The notes under the pieces were generated by a model. The model was not told the DNA's origin. It was given only the letters and a program-made list of their open reading frames with translations, and did no database searches. Of a DNA stretch of 64,000 nt, positions 52,004 to 61,414 are shown piece by piece. The position numbers and the translations under genes are program-made. The stretch spans positions 1 through 64,000 of the forward strand of contig NZ_JAUMKD010000008.1 in assembly GCF_030519475.1 (NCBI RefSeq). Reading direction: 5' to 3'. Within the stretch, counting starts at the first letter, position 1. Every line of letters starts with the position of its first letter. Source of the DNA: Micromonospora sp. C28SCA-DRY-2. Lineage in GTDB: Bacteria > Actinomycetota > Actinomycetes > Mycobacteriales > Micromonosporaceae.

Positions 52004-53644
52004 TCAGCTGTGTTCCTTCTGGTAGCGGTCGTACGCCTTGTTGACCATCTCCAGGTACTGGTCCATGTTCTTGCCCTTGAGCTCGGTCAGGTAGGCGTCC
52101 CACTGGCTCAGGTCGCGCTGGCCGAGGATGAACTGGAGCGACGCCTGGGTGACGTGGTCGCGCAGCGGGGTCTCCCACAGCGACGCCTGCTCCCGCTCCT
52201 CGTCGGTGAACGGGTACGGCGGGGCCACCGGGATCGGGGCCCGGGCGTTCATCACCCGCTGGAACTCCTGTTCCTCGGCGGAGAAGAACGCCTGCACCAG
52301 GTCCGGGTTGCCGCCGTAGGCGAACACGCCGTTGTAGAAGCCGAAGTCCTTCTGCAGGTGCTTGCTCGCCTTGGGGTTGAGCCCGACCACGTTGACGTCG
52401 GCGGCCAGGGTGCGCTTGCCGGCGGAGTCCTTGACGAAGGTCGTCCCCTCCACGCCCCAGCGGGCGAACTCCTGCCCCACGTCGGAGTACCACAGCCAGT
52501 CGACGAACTGCATCATGGCCACGAAGTTCTTGCTCTCACGCGCCTTCTTCGAGATCATCACGCCGTTCTCCAGCCGGCTGGCCGGGTTGATCTCGCCCGC
52601 CGGGCCGACCAGCAGCGGGATCTTGGTGAGCTTCGCGTTCGGGATGGTCTTCGCCAGGTCTGGCCGGTGGTCGTTGACCAGGGTCTGCGCGTTGGCGCTG
52701 ATCACGAACGACTTGCCGTTGGCGAGCTTCTGCCGCGCCTGGTCGTCGGTCTGGGTGAAGCTCTCCGGGTCGAGCAGCCCCTCCGTCACCAGCTTGTTGA
52801 GGTACTGCAGCAGTTGCTTGTACTGCTCGGTGGCGGCGGTGTACTGGAACTTCCTGGCGTTCGGGTCCCAGCTGGCGTGCTGGTAGTTCCAGCCGGCGCC
52901 GGCCAGCCCGTGGGTCACCGCGAGCAGGTTCAGCAGGTTGCCGCCCGGGTGCGGCTTGCTCCACCGGTCCGAGAACGGGTAGGTGGCCGGGTACTTCGCC
53001 TTCATCGCCTTGAGCACGGTGTACAGCTCGTCCCAGGTCTTCGGCACCGCCAGGCCGAGCTCATCGAGGACGTCGGTGCGGACCGCTAGCGAGTAGTCGT
53101 GCCACGGCTTCTCGTGCACCCCGGGCAGCAGGTAGAACTTGCCGTCGGCCTGCCGCAGGGTGTCGATCTCGGGCCCGAGGTTCCACTTGGAGATCTTGTC
53201 CTTGAGGTTGGGCATCAGGTCGAGGTAGTCGCTGACCGGGAGGATGGCGCCGGAGGAGACGTAGGCGTCCTCCTGGTTCGGATAGGTCTTCGGGATGATG
53301 AAGGGCGCGTCGCCGGCGCCGATCAGCAGGCTGCGCTTCTGCTCGTAGTCGCTCGCCGGCACGGCGACCGGTTCGAGCTTGACGTTGGTCCGCTTGGTCA
53401 GCTCCGACCAGAACAGCCACTCGTTCTTCAGCGGGTAGTTCGAGTGGTTGTTGTAGAGCACCGAGAAGGCGAGCGGCTCGGTGGCCTTGAACTGGGCGCC
53501 GACGCCGTAGTCGGCCATCGCGCCGACCCGGTTCTCCGCGAGGTCGTTCGCGTCGGACGAGTCGTCGCCGCAGGCGACGAGGGTGGTGAGGGCGAGCAGG
53601 CCGGCGGCGGCTACCGCGAGCCGGCGCCGCGATCTGTGGAACAC
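52004..53644 (-). CDS. Solute-binding lipoprotein of an aldouronate-type ABC importer
   Basis: A 546-residue large solute-binding lipoprotein. Signal and lipobox: RRRLAVAAAGLLALTTLVAC. It is of the LplA/YtcQ size class, larger than usual sugar-binding proteins, and these carry oligosaccharides such as aldotetraouronic acid. GTG 53644 follows AAAGGA; upstream in-frame codons are leader sequence. It works with the two permeases encoded just upstream. No ATPase is encoded, so a shared MsmX-type ATPase is expected. Confidence 0.85.
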   Translation of the reverse strand: MFHRSRRRLAVAAAGLLALTTLVACGDDSSDANDLAENRVGAMADYGVGAQFKATEPLAFSVLYNNHSNYPLKNEWLFWSELTKRTNVKLEPVAVPASDYEQKRSLLIGAGDAPFIIPKTYPNQEDAYVSSGAILPVSDYLDLMPNLKDKISKWNLGPEIDTLRQADGKFYLLPGVHEKPWHDYSLAVRTDVLDELGLAVPKTWDELYTVLKAMKAKYPATYPFSDRWSKPHPGGNLLNLLAVTHGLAGAGWNYQHASWDPNARKFQYTAATEQYKQLLQYLNKLVTEGLLDPESFTQTDDQARQKLANGKSFVISANAQTLVNDHRPDLAKTIPNAKLTKIPLLVGPAGEINPASRLENGVMISKKARESKNFVAMMQFVDWLWYSDVGQEFARWGVEGTTFVKDSAGKRTLAADVNVVGLNPKASKHLQKDFGFYNGVFAYGGNPDLVQAFFSAEEQEFQRVMNARAPIPVAPPYPFTDEEREQASLWETPLRDHVTQASLQFILGQRDLSQWDAYLTELKGKNMDQYLEMVNKAYDRYQKEHS

Positions 53645-53698
53645 GGCGGATCCTTTCGGTGGGGTGGGGGACGGGTGGGACATGGCGGAGACCGGTGG

Positions 53699-54625
53699 CT
53701 AGCCCTTGACCGCGCCGAGCATGACCCCGGAGACGAAGTACCGCTGCACGAACGGGTAGACCAGCAGGATGGGCAGGGTGGTGAGCACGATGGTCACGGC
53801 CTTGAGCGTCGCCTCGGCCTGGACCTCGTCGGCCTCGGCGATGGCGCCGACGTTCTCCGCGCCGGTCGCCCCGGCGATGAGGTTGCGCAGGTAGACGGTG
53901 ACCGGCCAGAGATCCTGCTGGTCCAGGTAGAGGAACGCGGCGAACCACGAGTTCCAGAAGGAGACCGCGTAGAACAGCACCATCGTGGCGGCCACCGCCT
54001 TGGACAGCGGCAGCACGATCCGCAGCAGGATGCCGTACGTGTTGAGGCCGTCGACGGCCGCCGCCTCCTCCAGTTCCACCGGCAGGCTCTCGAAGAACGC
54101 CTTCATCACCAGCAGGTTGAACACGTTGATGGCGTTCGGTACGGCGATGGCCCAGATGGTGTTCTTCATCCCGAGGCTGGTGACCAGGACGTAGTTGGGG
54201 ATCAGCCCGCCGGAGAAGAACATGGTGAACACCGCGATGCCGACCAGCGCCGAGCGGCCCCGCAGGTGCTTCTTCGACAGCACGTACGCGTAGCAGGTGG
54301 TCAGCACGATCGCGATGACCGTGGCGACCACCGTGTACACCACCGTGTTGCGGTAGTTCGTCCAGAACATCGAGTCGGACATGACCAGCCGGTACGTTTC
54401 CAGGTTGAACCCCCGCGGCACCAGGCTGACCTGGCCGGCGATGATGTACGCCTCGTCGCTGAGCGAGCGGGCCACGATGTTGACGAACGGGTACAACGTC
54501 ACCACCACGACGCCGGTCAGGATCACGGCGTTGACCGCCTGGAACACCCGGTAGCCCCGGCTGACCCGGGAGCCACGGGGCCGTGGGCGCGGCCGCGGCG
54601 GGGCTTGTCTGGTCCCGGTGGTCAC
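53699..54625 (-). CDS. ABC transporter permease (YtcP/MalG-like)
   Basis: A 308-residue permease with six helices and the EAA loop LEEAAAVDGLNTYGILLRIV. An N-terminal Arg/Pro-rich stretch precedes the first helix. The GTG at 54625 overlaps the other permease's stop (GTGA). It forms the importer with the neighbouring permease and lipoprotein. Confidence 0.87.
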   Translation of the reverse strand: MTTGTRQAPPRPRPRPRGSRVSRGYRVFQAVNAVILTGVVVVTLYPFVNIVARSLSDEAYIIAGQVSLVPRGFNLETYRLVMSDSMFWTNYRNTVVYTVVATVIAIVLTTCYAYVLSKKHLRGRSALVGIAVFTMFFSGGLIPNYVLVTSLGMKNTIWAIAVPNAINVFNLLVMKAFFESLPVELEEAAAVDGLNTYGILLRIVLPLSKAVAATMVLFYAVSFWNSWFAAFLYLDQQDLWPVTVYLRNLIAGATGAENVGAIAEADEVQAEATLKAVTIVLTTLPILLVYPFVQRYFVSGVMLGAVKG

Positions 54626-55614
54626 CACAGGCTCGTTCCCACCGTGCGGCGGGCGATCAGGTTCGCCGACAGCACCAGGGTCAGCCCGATCACGGCCTCG
54701 AACAGCCCGATCGCGGCCGCGTAGCTGAAGTTGCTGGACCCGAAGCCCATCCGGAACAGGTACGTGGAGATGACGTCGGCGGTCGGGTACGTCAGCGGGT
54801 TGTACAGCAGCAGGATCTTCTCGAACCCGACCGCCATGAAGGTGCCGATGTTGAGGATCAGCAGCGTGACCATCGTCGGGCGGATGCCGGGCAGCGTCAC
54901 GTGCCAGGTCTGGCGCCACCGGTTCGCGCCGTCGATCCGGGCCGCCTCGTAGAGGTTGTCGTCCACGGTGGTCAGCGCGGCGAGGTAGAGGATGGTGCCC
55001 CAGCCGACGGTCTGCCAGACCTCCGAGGAGACGTAGATCGTCCGGAACCACTCCGGCCGTTGCAGGAACGGCACCGGCTCGCCGCCGGCGGCCTGGACGA
55101 GCTGGTTCACCGTCCCGTCGACGGAGACCAGCTGCATCACCATCGCCGCCACGATCACGATCGACAGGAAGTGCGGCAGGTACGACACGGACTGCACGAA
55201 CTGCTTCAGCTTGCGGGTGCGGATCTCGTTGAGCAGCAACGCCAGCACGATCGGCAGCGGGAAGCAGAACAGCAGGGTCAGCGCGCCCAGCACCAGGGTG
55301 TTGGTGAACGCCTCCCAGAACGACGGGTCGTTGAGGAACATCCGCACGTACCGCAGCCCGACCCAGCGCTCGCCGAAGATGCTCCCGCCCGGCTCGAACC
55401 GGCGGAAGGCGATCACGTTCCCGAGCATCGGCAGGTAGCGGAAGATCAGGAAGAACAGCAACGGCAGTACCGCCAGCGAGTAGAGCTGCCAGTCCCGGCG
55501 TACCGCCTGACGCCAGGTGCGGCGGCGCTTGCGGCGGCGGGGCGCCGGGGCCGTCCCGGTCGCGGGCAGATCGGGTGCCGGCGGTGGCGGATGCAGCGTT
55601 CCGGGGGTGCTCAT
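54622..55614 (-). CDS. ABC transporter permease (LplB/MalF-like)
   Basis: A 330-residue permease with about six helices and the EAA loop LYEAARIDGANRWRQTWHVTLP. First gene of the aldouronate operon; ATG 55614 follows AGGAGA. The long leader (~220 bases) and upstream LacI operator indicate tight control by the adjacent LacI protein. Confidence 0.87.
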   Translation of the reverse strand: MSTPGTLHPPPPAPDLPATGTAPAPRRRKRRRTWRQAVRRDWQLYSLAVLPLLFFLIFRYLPMLGNVIAFRRFEPGGSIFGERWVGLRYVRMFLNDPSFWEAFTNTLVLGALTLLFCFPLPIVLALLLNEIRTRKLKQFVQSVSYLPHFLSIVIVAAMVMQLVSVDGTVNQLVQAAGGEPVPFLQRPEWFRTIYVSSEVWQTVGWGTILYLAALTTVDDNLYEAARIDGANRWRQTWHVTLPGIRPTMVTLLILNIGTFMAVGFEKILLLYNPLTYPTADVISTYLFRMGFGSSNFSYAAAIGLFEAVIGLTLVLSANLIARRTVGTSLW

Positions 55615-55807
55615 CGGCGGTCTCCTAGGCGGCGAGCGGGGGGACCGTGGCCGGACGGTGCCGTGCCCGGTCCGGCCGGGGTGGACGGACGGCGCCCGGG
55701 CCGGGTGGTGGTCGGTCGGCGGGCGACTGCTTCGTCATGCACACCCCTTCACGTCGACCAGACGCCGCCGCATCCGGCTCCGGAACGTGCGGTGTGATGG
55801 CCAACTT

Positions 55808-55872
55808 CGAAAGTTTCGGTAACCTCCCGGTACTTGCTGCGGAAACCTAGGGGCCCTCTCCGGGTGTGTCAA
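55808..55872 (-). promoter_or_regulatory. Promoter and LacI operator of the aldouronate operon
   Basis: Minus strand -35 TTGACA (55872-55867), 17-base spacer, -10 TAGGTT (55849-55844). The operator CGAAAGTTTCG (55808-55818) lies ~20-30 bases after the predicted start. CGAAA-n-TTTCG matches the xylanase/xylosidase regulator boxes described in Streptomyces. Confidence 0.65.
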
Positions 55873-55987
55873 GGGTGGTGAAGATGCCGCTCCCACGCTC
55901 CGGGCCGCCGACCAGCCATCGACGCCCGTGACCAGGGAGATGGCTGGCGATCGATCCGCGGGCCTCGTGGCCGGCGGTCCGCTGTGC

Positions 55988-56009
55988 TAGGGTTCGCCGA
56001 AAATTTCGG
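55988..56009 (+). promoter_or_regulatory. LacI promoter -10 and operator
   Basis: TAGGGT (55988-55993) is a plausible -10. CCGAAAATTTCGG (55997-56009) is a perfect palindrome 20 bases before the LacI ATG, the second CGAAAnTTTCG copy, and implies autoregulation. Confidence 0.6.
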
Positions 56010-56028
56010 ACGTCGCGGATGAGGTTCC

Positions 56029-57066
56029 ATGACACCGTCCCGCCCGGCGCGCGCACCCGGCCCCGCCACCATCGCGACCATCGCGGAAGAGGTCGGCGTC
56101 TCCGTGGCGACCGTCTCGAAGGTCCTCAACGGACGCTCGGACGTCGCCGCCGAGACCAGGGCGCGCGTCGAAGCCAGCCTCGACCGGCACCGGTACCGCC
56201 GCCGGTCGCGCCGGGAGTCGGCCCGCTCCCGCCAGATCCACCTGGTGTTCCACGAGTTCGCCAACGAGTGGGCGATGGAGATCATCCGTGGGGTCGAGTC
56301 GGTGGCCGCCGCCGCGGAGGTCGGCGTGCTCCTGTCCCAGCTCGGCGGGCGCCACCGCCCGTCCCAGCAGTGGCTGGACGAGGTGCTCGCGCACCCGCCG
56401 CTGGGCATGCTGTTCGTGCTCTGCCACCTGTCCGAGTCGCAGCACCAGCAGCTGCGGAGGCGGTCGGTCCCGTTCGTCGTCGTGGACACCGACAGCGCGA
56501 CCTCCGCCTCGGTGCCCACCGTCGGCTCGAACAACTGGAACGGCGGCCTGCTCGCCACCCGCCACCTGCTGGAGCTGGGTCACCGCCGGATCGGGATCAT
56601 CTCCGGGCCCGAGGACGTGCTGTGCAGCCGGGCCCGGGCCGCGGGCTTCCGGTCCGCGCACGACGAGGCCGGCCTGCCGATCGACCCCGAGCTGGTCCGG
56701 TTCGGCAGCTTCTACGTGGACGCCGGCTACACGCACGGGCTGGAACTGCTGTCCCGGCCGGACCGCCCCACGGCGATCTTCGCCGGCTCGGACATGCAGG
56801 CGATGGGGGTGCTCCGGGCCGGACGCCAGCTCGGCCTGGACGTGCCCGGGGACCTGTCGGTGATCGGGTACGACAACCTGCCGGTGGCGGCCTGGATCGG
56901 ACCGGCCCTGACCACTGTCAACCAGCCGCTCGGCGACATGGCCGGCACCGCCACCCAGATGCTGCTCGACCTGGCGCGCGGCGTGGACCCGCCGACGAGC
57001 CGGATCGACCTGGTCACCGAGCTGGTGGTGCGGGAGACCACCGCGCCACCCGCCCACTCCCGCTGA
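56029..57066 (+). CDS. LacI-family regulator of xylan/aldouronate genes
   Basis: A 345-residue LacI repressor. HTH: TIATIAEEVGVSVATVSKVL, hinge ~55-65, then a periplasmic-binding-like effector domain (FVVVDTDSATSASVPTVGS, GHRRIGIISGPED, IFAGSDMQAMGVL, VIGYDNLPVAAW). Likely inducers are xylo- or aldo-oligosaccharides. It is divergent from the ABC operon and followed by the acetylxylan esterase after 55 bases. Confidence 0.85.
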   Translation: MTPSRPARAPGPATIATIAEEVGVSVATVSKVLNGRSDVAAETRARVEASLDRHRYRRRSRRESARSRQIHLVFHEFANEWAMEIIRGVESVAAAAEVGVLLSQLGGRHRPSQQWLDEVLAHPPLGMLFVLCHLSESQHQQLRRRSVPFVVVDTDSATSASVPTVGSNNWNGGLLATRHLLELGHRRIGIISGPEDVLCSRARAAGFRSAHDEAGLPIDPELVRFGSFYVDAGYTHGLELLSRPDRPTAIFAGSDMQAMGVLRAGRQLGLDVPGDLSVIGYDNLPVAAWIGPALTTVNQPLGDMAGTATQMLLDLARGVDPPTSRIDLVTELVVRETTAPPAHSR

Positions 57067-57121
57067 CCCGCCGCGCCGGACGGCGCTGAACCCACCCCGC
57101 CGAACCGACCCGCGAGGAGCC

Positions 57122-58114
57122 ATGGCCCTGTTCGACCTTCCCCTCGACCAACTCCGGCGGTACGCGCCGGTGGTGGCCGAGCCGGACGACTTCGACGAGT
57201 TCTGGCGCGGCACGCTGGCGGCGGAGGCCGCCCGGCCGGTGCTGCTCGACGTCCGGCCCGAGCCGACCGACCTGCGGCTGGTCGACTCCTGGGACGTCAC
57301 CTTCGCCGGCTTCGGCGGCGACCCGGTCCGGGCCTGGTACACCCGTCCGGCCGGCACCGACGGGCCCCTGCCCACGGTGGTGGAGTACGTCGGCTACGGG
57401 CGCGGCCGTGGCCTGCCGCACGAGCGCCTGACCTGGCCGGTGGCCGGTTACGCGCACCTGCTGATGGACTCCCGGGGCCAGTCCGGCCGGTACGGCGGCG
57501 GCGACACCGCCGACCCGGGCGCCGGCGCGCCCGGCGGCCCCTGGCCGGTGACCTGGGGCATCCTGACGCCGCAGAGCTACCACTACCGGCGACTCATCAC
57601 CGACGCGGTGCGCGCCGTGCAGGCGGCCCGCGCGCTGCCGGGCGTCGACGCCAGCCGGGTCGTCGCGGCCGGGAACAGCCAGGGCGGCGGCCTCGCCCTC
57701 GCCGTGGCCGGGCTCGTGGCCGATCTCGCCGCGCTGGTCACCACCGCGCCGTTCCTCTGCCACATCCAGCGGGCCATCGAGATCACCGACGCCTCGCCGT
57801 ACGGCGAGATCGCCCAGTACCTGGCGGCCAACCGGGAGGCGGAGGAGCCGGTCCGCCGGACCCTCTCCTACGTCGACGGGGTCGCCTTCGCCCGCCGGGC
57901 CTGCGCGCCCGCGCACTTCGGGATCGGCCTCCGCGACCAGGTCTGCCCGCCGAGCACCGGGTTCGCCGCCTACAACCAGTACGGCGCCGGCACCGGGCGG
58001 CCCGCGCCACCGGAGCGGGAGCTGCACGTCTACCCGTTCAACCAGCACGAGGGCGGGGCGGCGGTGCAGGTGCGCCGCCAGCTGCGCTGGCTGGCCGGGG
58101 TGCTCGGGCACTGA
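57122..58114 (+). CDS. CE7 acetylxylan esterase/cephalosporin-C deacetylase
   Basis: A 330-residue CE7 esterase. Nucleophile in AAGNSQGGGLAL, Asp in GLRDQVCPPST, His in FNQHEGGAAV, plus the family motif DSRGQSGRYGG. No signal peptide, so it deacetylates imported xylo-oligosaccharides. ATG 57122 follows GAGGAG. It belongs functionally with the LacI-controlled xylan locus. Confidence 0.87.
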   Translation: MALFDLPLDQLRRYAPVVAEPDDFDEFWRGTLAAEAARPVLLDVRPEPTDLRLVDSWDVTFAGFGGDPVRAWYTRPAGTDGPLPTVVEYVGYGRGRGLPHERLTWPVAGYAHLLMDSRGQSGRYGGGDTADPGAGAPGGPWPVTWGILTPQSYHYRRLITDAVRAVQAARALPGVDASRVVAAGNSQGGGLALAVAGLVADLAALVTTAPFLCHIQRAIEITDASPYGEIAQYLAANREAEEPVRRTLSYVDGVAFARRACAPAHFGIGLRDQVCPPSTGFAAYNQYGAGTGRPAPPERELHVYPFNQHEGGAAVQVRRQLRWLAGVLGH

Positions 58115-58154
58115 CCCCCGCCGCGCCCCCGGGTCACCTCCGGCGCTCGCCCGC

Positions 58155-58583
58155 TCACTGGGCGGGCACCGGCGTCCGGCTGGCGCGGCGGGCCCGCAGC
58201 AGCGGGTCGAGCGCCCACGCGCCGGGGCCGAGCACCGCGATGAGCAGGAACGACCAGCAGAACAGCACGGCCAGCTCACCGCCGTTGCGCAGCGGCAGCA
58301 GGGCGTCCGGCTGGTGCACCATGAAGTACGCGTACGCCATGGAGCCGGACGCCAGGATCGCGGCCGGCCGGGTGAACAGGCCGAGGAGCACCAGCCCGCC
58401 GCAGACCCCCTGGATCAGCGCGGCCCACCAGCCCGGCCACTGGCCCAGCGGGATCGCCTCGCCGGTGCCCCGGTTGCCACCGAGGACACCGAAGAGCGAG
58501 GCCAGACCGTGACAGAGGAACAGCAGCCCGATGACCGCGCGGAAGAGGGACACCGCCGGTCCGACGATCTGCTCAGGACGCAT
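58155..58583 (-). CDS. DoxX-family membrane protein
   Basis: A 142-residue four-helix DoxX protein (SLFRAVIGLLFLCHGLASLFG; WWAALIQGVCGGLVLLGLF; AAILASGSMAYAYFMVH; ELAVLFCWSFLLIAVLGPG). Homologues serve in membrane redox homeostasis. ATG 58583 follows GGAGG. Confidence 0.8.
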   Translation of the reverse strand: MRPEQIVGPAVSLFRAVIGLLFLCHGLASLFGVLGGNRGTGEAIPLGQWPGWWAALIQGVCGGLVLLGLFTRPAAILASGSMAYAYFMVHQPDALLPLRNGGELAVLFCWSFLLIAVLGPGAWALDPLLRARRASRTPVPAQ

Positions 58584-58664
58584 TCCGACACCTCCGTTCG
58601 AGGGAACCGATCGGGCCCCAGGATGCCGAGGTGCATTTAGTCGTGTCGATACTTTCCCCCACTG

Positions 58665-58678
58665 TGGGAACGCTCCCA
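58665..58678. promoter_or_regulatory. CebR-like operator
   Basis: TGGGAACGCTCCCA differs by one base from the CebR cellobiose-regulator consensus TGGGAGCGCTCCCA of Streptomyces. It lies 82 bp upstream of DoxX and ~150 bp upstream of the exported protein at 58827; no cebR gene is in this window. Confidence 0.5.
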
Positions 58679-58826
58679 TGGCTGTTGGCGGGATGTGGCC
58701 GCCGATCGGTGCGGCGGTCGCCGCGACCCGCCCGGCGGCGGTGACCGGCTCCCGCGGTCGGCCCGAACCCGACGCGCGACCGGTCGGACCCGACCGGCTG
58801 GACCGGTGATGGAAGGATTGCCGGTG

Positions 58827-59939
58827 ATGCGACGACGTGACCCGACGGCCCGGCGACTGTCGGCCGGCGCGGCCGTGGCCGCGGTCCTCGCCCTGCCGGC
58901 GCCGAGCGGCGCGGTGGCCGCTCCGACGCCCGCGCCGGGAGCCCCGGTGTGCCGGATCCGCGACGACCGGCTGACCGAGATCTCCGGGATGGCCGCCACG
59001 GACGACGGGTACGTCGTGGTCAACGACGGCGCCGACGACGCGGCCCGCCGCCGGATCTTCTTCCTGGCCGCGGACTGCGCGGTGACCCGGACCGTGTCCT
59101 ACCCGTCGCGGCCGCGGGACACCGAGGATCTCGCCGTCGGCGCGGACGGCACGGTGTGGGTCGCCGACATCGGCGACAACGACCGGTCCCGGCAGACGGT
59201 CGCGGTCTGGAAGCTCGCCCCGGGAGCGGCCCGGCCGGTGCTGTACCGGATGGCCTATCCGGACCGTCCGCACGACGCCGAGGCGATGCTGCTGACCGGC
59301 GACGGCCGACCGGTGATCGTGTCCAAGTACTCCGGCGTGCTCTACGCGCCGAGCACCGCCCTGCGGCCGGGCGCGACGGTGCCCCTGGCCGAGGTGGGAC
59401 AGGTCCGGCTGCCGGGCACCACGACGAGCAACCCGTTCTCGGTGCTCGGCCGGACGGCGGTCACCGGTGCCGCCACCGCACCGGGCGGGGAGCGCGTCGT
59501 GCTGCGCACCTACGCCGACGCGTTCGAGTTCGACGTCACCGGCGGCGACGTGATCGCCGCGCTGACCGGCGGGACGCCGCGGGTCACCCCGTTGCCCGAC
59601 GAGCCGCAGGGTGAGTCGATCACCTACAGCCGGGACGGGCGCTTTCTGCTCACCGTCTCCGAGACCGCCGACCAGCCGCCGGGTACGCGGCCGAGCATCC
59701 TGCGCTACCCGGCGGCCGGCCCGTCCACCGGGTCACCCACCGCCCCGACCACCGGGCCGACCAGTGCCCCGACCACCCCCGTGCCGACCGCACCCGCGCG
59801 GGCCGACCGGGTCGCCGGCGATCAGGCCGGCGGGGTCCGGCCGATGGTGGCGGCCGGGGCGGTCGGGCTGGGTCTGCTGGTGGTGGGCCTGCTCGTCCTG
59901 GCCTGGTCGCGGCGGTCCCGGTCCGGCCGGCCGGGCTGA
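58827..59939 (+). CDS. Exported propeller-like protein with C-terminal anchor
   Basis: A 370-residue secreted protein. Signal peptide ~8-31; a propeller-type domain with AVGADGTVWVADIGDNDRS, AEAMLLTGDGRPVIVSK and ITYSRDGRFLLTVS; a Pro/Thr-rich linker; one C-terminal transmembrane helix (AAGAVGLGLLVVGLLVLAW) followed by Arg residues. Probably surface-displayed. Function unknown. Start ATG 58827 after GGAAGG; ATG 58809 is an alternative. Confidence 0.7.
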   Translation: MRRRDPTARRLSAGAAVAAVLALPAPSGAVAAPTPAPGAPVCRIRDDRLTEISGMAATDDGYVVVNDGADDAARRRIFFLAADCAVTRTVSYPSRPRDTEDLAVGADGTVWVADIGDNDRSRQTVAVWKLAPGAARPVLYRMAYPDRPHDAEAMLLTGDGRPVIVSKYSGVLYAPSTALRPGATVPLAEVGQVRLPGTTTSNPFSVLGRTAVTGAATAPGGERVVLRTYADAFEFDVTGGDVIAALTGGTPRVTPLPDEPQGESITYSRDGRFLLTVSETADQPPGTRPSILRYPAAGPSTGSPTAPTTGPTSAPTTPVPTAPARADRVAGDQAGGVRPMVAAGAVGLGLLVVGLLVLAWSRRSRSGRPG

Positions 59940-59985
59940 GCCAACTCGGTTGCGCCGCGCACCGGCGGTGCGCTTGGGTGTGCCC

Positions 59986-60753
59986 ATGCCAGCGGACCGG
60001 GTCGACTCGTACTTCGTCTGCGCCACCCCGCGTACCGGCAGCTCGCTGCTGCTCGGGCTGCTGGAGTCCACCGGGGTCGCCGGCCACCCGCAGGCGTACT
60101 TCCGGGCGCCGGACGAGCCGCTCTGGGCCGACCGGTGGCGGCTGCCCCGCGCCGCCGACGGCCGCGTCGACTACGCGGACTACCTGCGTGCCGCGCTGGC
60201 CGAGGGCCGGACCGGAAACGGGGTGTTCGGTGCGAAGCTCATGTGGGGAGCGGTGGAGGAGCTGGTCGCCCGCCTCGCGACCGTCCACCCCGACCTGTCC
60301 GGTGCCGACACCGCGCTGCTCGACCGGGCGTTCGGTCGTACCCGCTTCGTCTTCCTGCGCCGCGACGACGTGCTGGCCCAGGCGGTCTCCTGGCTGCGGG
60401 CCGAGCAGACCGGCGCCTGGTTCGTCGGCGGCAACGGGGAGATCAGCGGAAACGCCGGCACCGGCCGGGCACCCCGCTTCGACGCCGCCGGGATCCGGCA
60501 TTACCTCCAGGTGATCGAGGAGCACAACGCGGCCTGGGAGGCGTGGTTCGCGGCCCGGGGGATCCGGCCGTACCGGGTGCGGTACGAGGACCTCGACCAG
60601 GACATGGTGGCCGCCACCCGCGGTGTGCTGGACTTCCTCGGCCTGGAGCCGCCGGCCGGGGACGGCGCCATCGTGGCCCGGCACCGGCGCCAGGCCGACC
60701 GGCTCAACCGGGACTGGATCGAGCGGTACCGGGCGGAGCCGGTCGACGGCTGA
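59986..60753 (+). CDS. Stf0-type sulfotransferase
   Basis: A 255-residue PAPS-dependent sulfotransferase of the Stf0 type. The 5'-phosphosulfate loop is FVCATPRTGSSLLLGLLEST, the 3'-phosphate region is RFVFLRRDDVLAQAVSWLRA, and a C-terminal RYEDLDQD follows. Mycobacterial Stf0 sulfates trehalose; the acceptor here is unknown. Start ATG 59986 (GTG 59980 possible). Confidence 0.8.
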   Translation: MPADRVDSYFVCATPRTGSSLLLGLLESTGVAGHPQAYFRAPDEPLWADRWRLPRAADGRVDYADYLRAALAEGRTGNGVFGAKLMWGAVEELVARLATVHPDLSGADTALLDRAFGRTRFVFLRRDDVLAQAVSWLRAEQTGAWFVGGNGEISGNAGTGRAPRFDAAGIRHYLQVIEEHNAAWEAWFAARGIRPYRVRYEDLDQDMVAATRGVLDFLGLEPPAGDGAIVARHRRQADRLNRDWIERYRAEPVDG

Positions 60754-60756
60754 GCT

Positions 60757-60788
60757 GCCCGCACGCCCGGTGCCGGGCGGCCGCGGGC
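60757..60788. terminator. Bidirectional terminator
   Basis: CGCCCGG-tg-CCGGGCG (60764-60779) with outer GCCCG/CGGGC pairing fills the gap between the convergent sulfotransferase and YccF genes. Confidence 0.55.
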
Positions 60789-61172
60789 CTACGGTGCGTC
60801 GACGACGTCCCGCCCGAGCGGCCAGAACGCCGCCGGGACGAGCTTGAAGTTGGCCACCCCGAACGGGATGCCGATGATCGTGACGCAGAGCGCGACGCCG
60901 GCGACCAGGTGGGACAGCGCCAGCCACCAGCCCGCCAGCACCACCCAGAGCACGTTGGCCAGGCCGGACGCGACACCCGCACCCGGCTTGGGCACCACGG
61001 TGCGGCCGAAGGGCCACAACGAGTACCCGGCCAGGCGCAGCGACGCCACCCCGAACGGGATGGTGACGACGAGGACGAAGCAGATCAGGGCGGCGATGCC
61101 GTAGCCGATCGCGAGGACCAGGCCGCCGCCGAAGACGAGCCACAGCACGTTGAGCACGAAGCGAATCACCAT
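60789..61172 (-). CDS. yccF: YccF-family membrane protein
   Basis: A 127-residue protein with the duplicated YccF motif (TIPFGVASLRLAGYSLWPFGRTVV and IIGIPFGVANFKLVPAAFWPLGRDVV; only parts quoted), each with hydrophobic helices. Function unknown. ATG 61172. Confidence 0.85.
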   Translation of the reverse strand: MVIRFVLNVLWLVFGGGLVLAIGYGIAALICFVLVVTIPFGVASLRLAGYSLWPFGRTVVPKPGAGVASGLANVLWVVLAGWWLALSHLVAGVALCVTIIGIPFGVANFKLVPAAFWPLGRDVVDAP

Positions 61173-61414
61173 TCCAGCATGAACACCGCTCGCCACCGGG
61201 CCGGGGCGCGGGCGACACGGCAACCCGGGCGGTCGACCGTACCCGCCGGGTGCGATCGACCGGGCGGCGTCTCCACCCGGCGGCGGCCCGTGTGGTCGCG
61301 GTGACGCCGTCGAGACGGCGGGCGCCGCAGGCTGGGGGAGCGCCCGTCCACGCTCGACCGGCGGGCGGCGCCGGTGTCGCCCGGCGTGTGTCGCGAGAGC
61401 CCGAGGGGGCCGGC

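Larger units (their letters stand above)
55615..56028. other. 414-bp divergent control region of the xylan locus
   Basis: It contains no gene. It holds a promoter and operator for the transporter operon (55808-55872), a GC-rich leader downstream of it, and the LacI promoter/operator (55988-56009). Confidence 0.6.
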
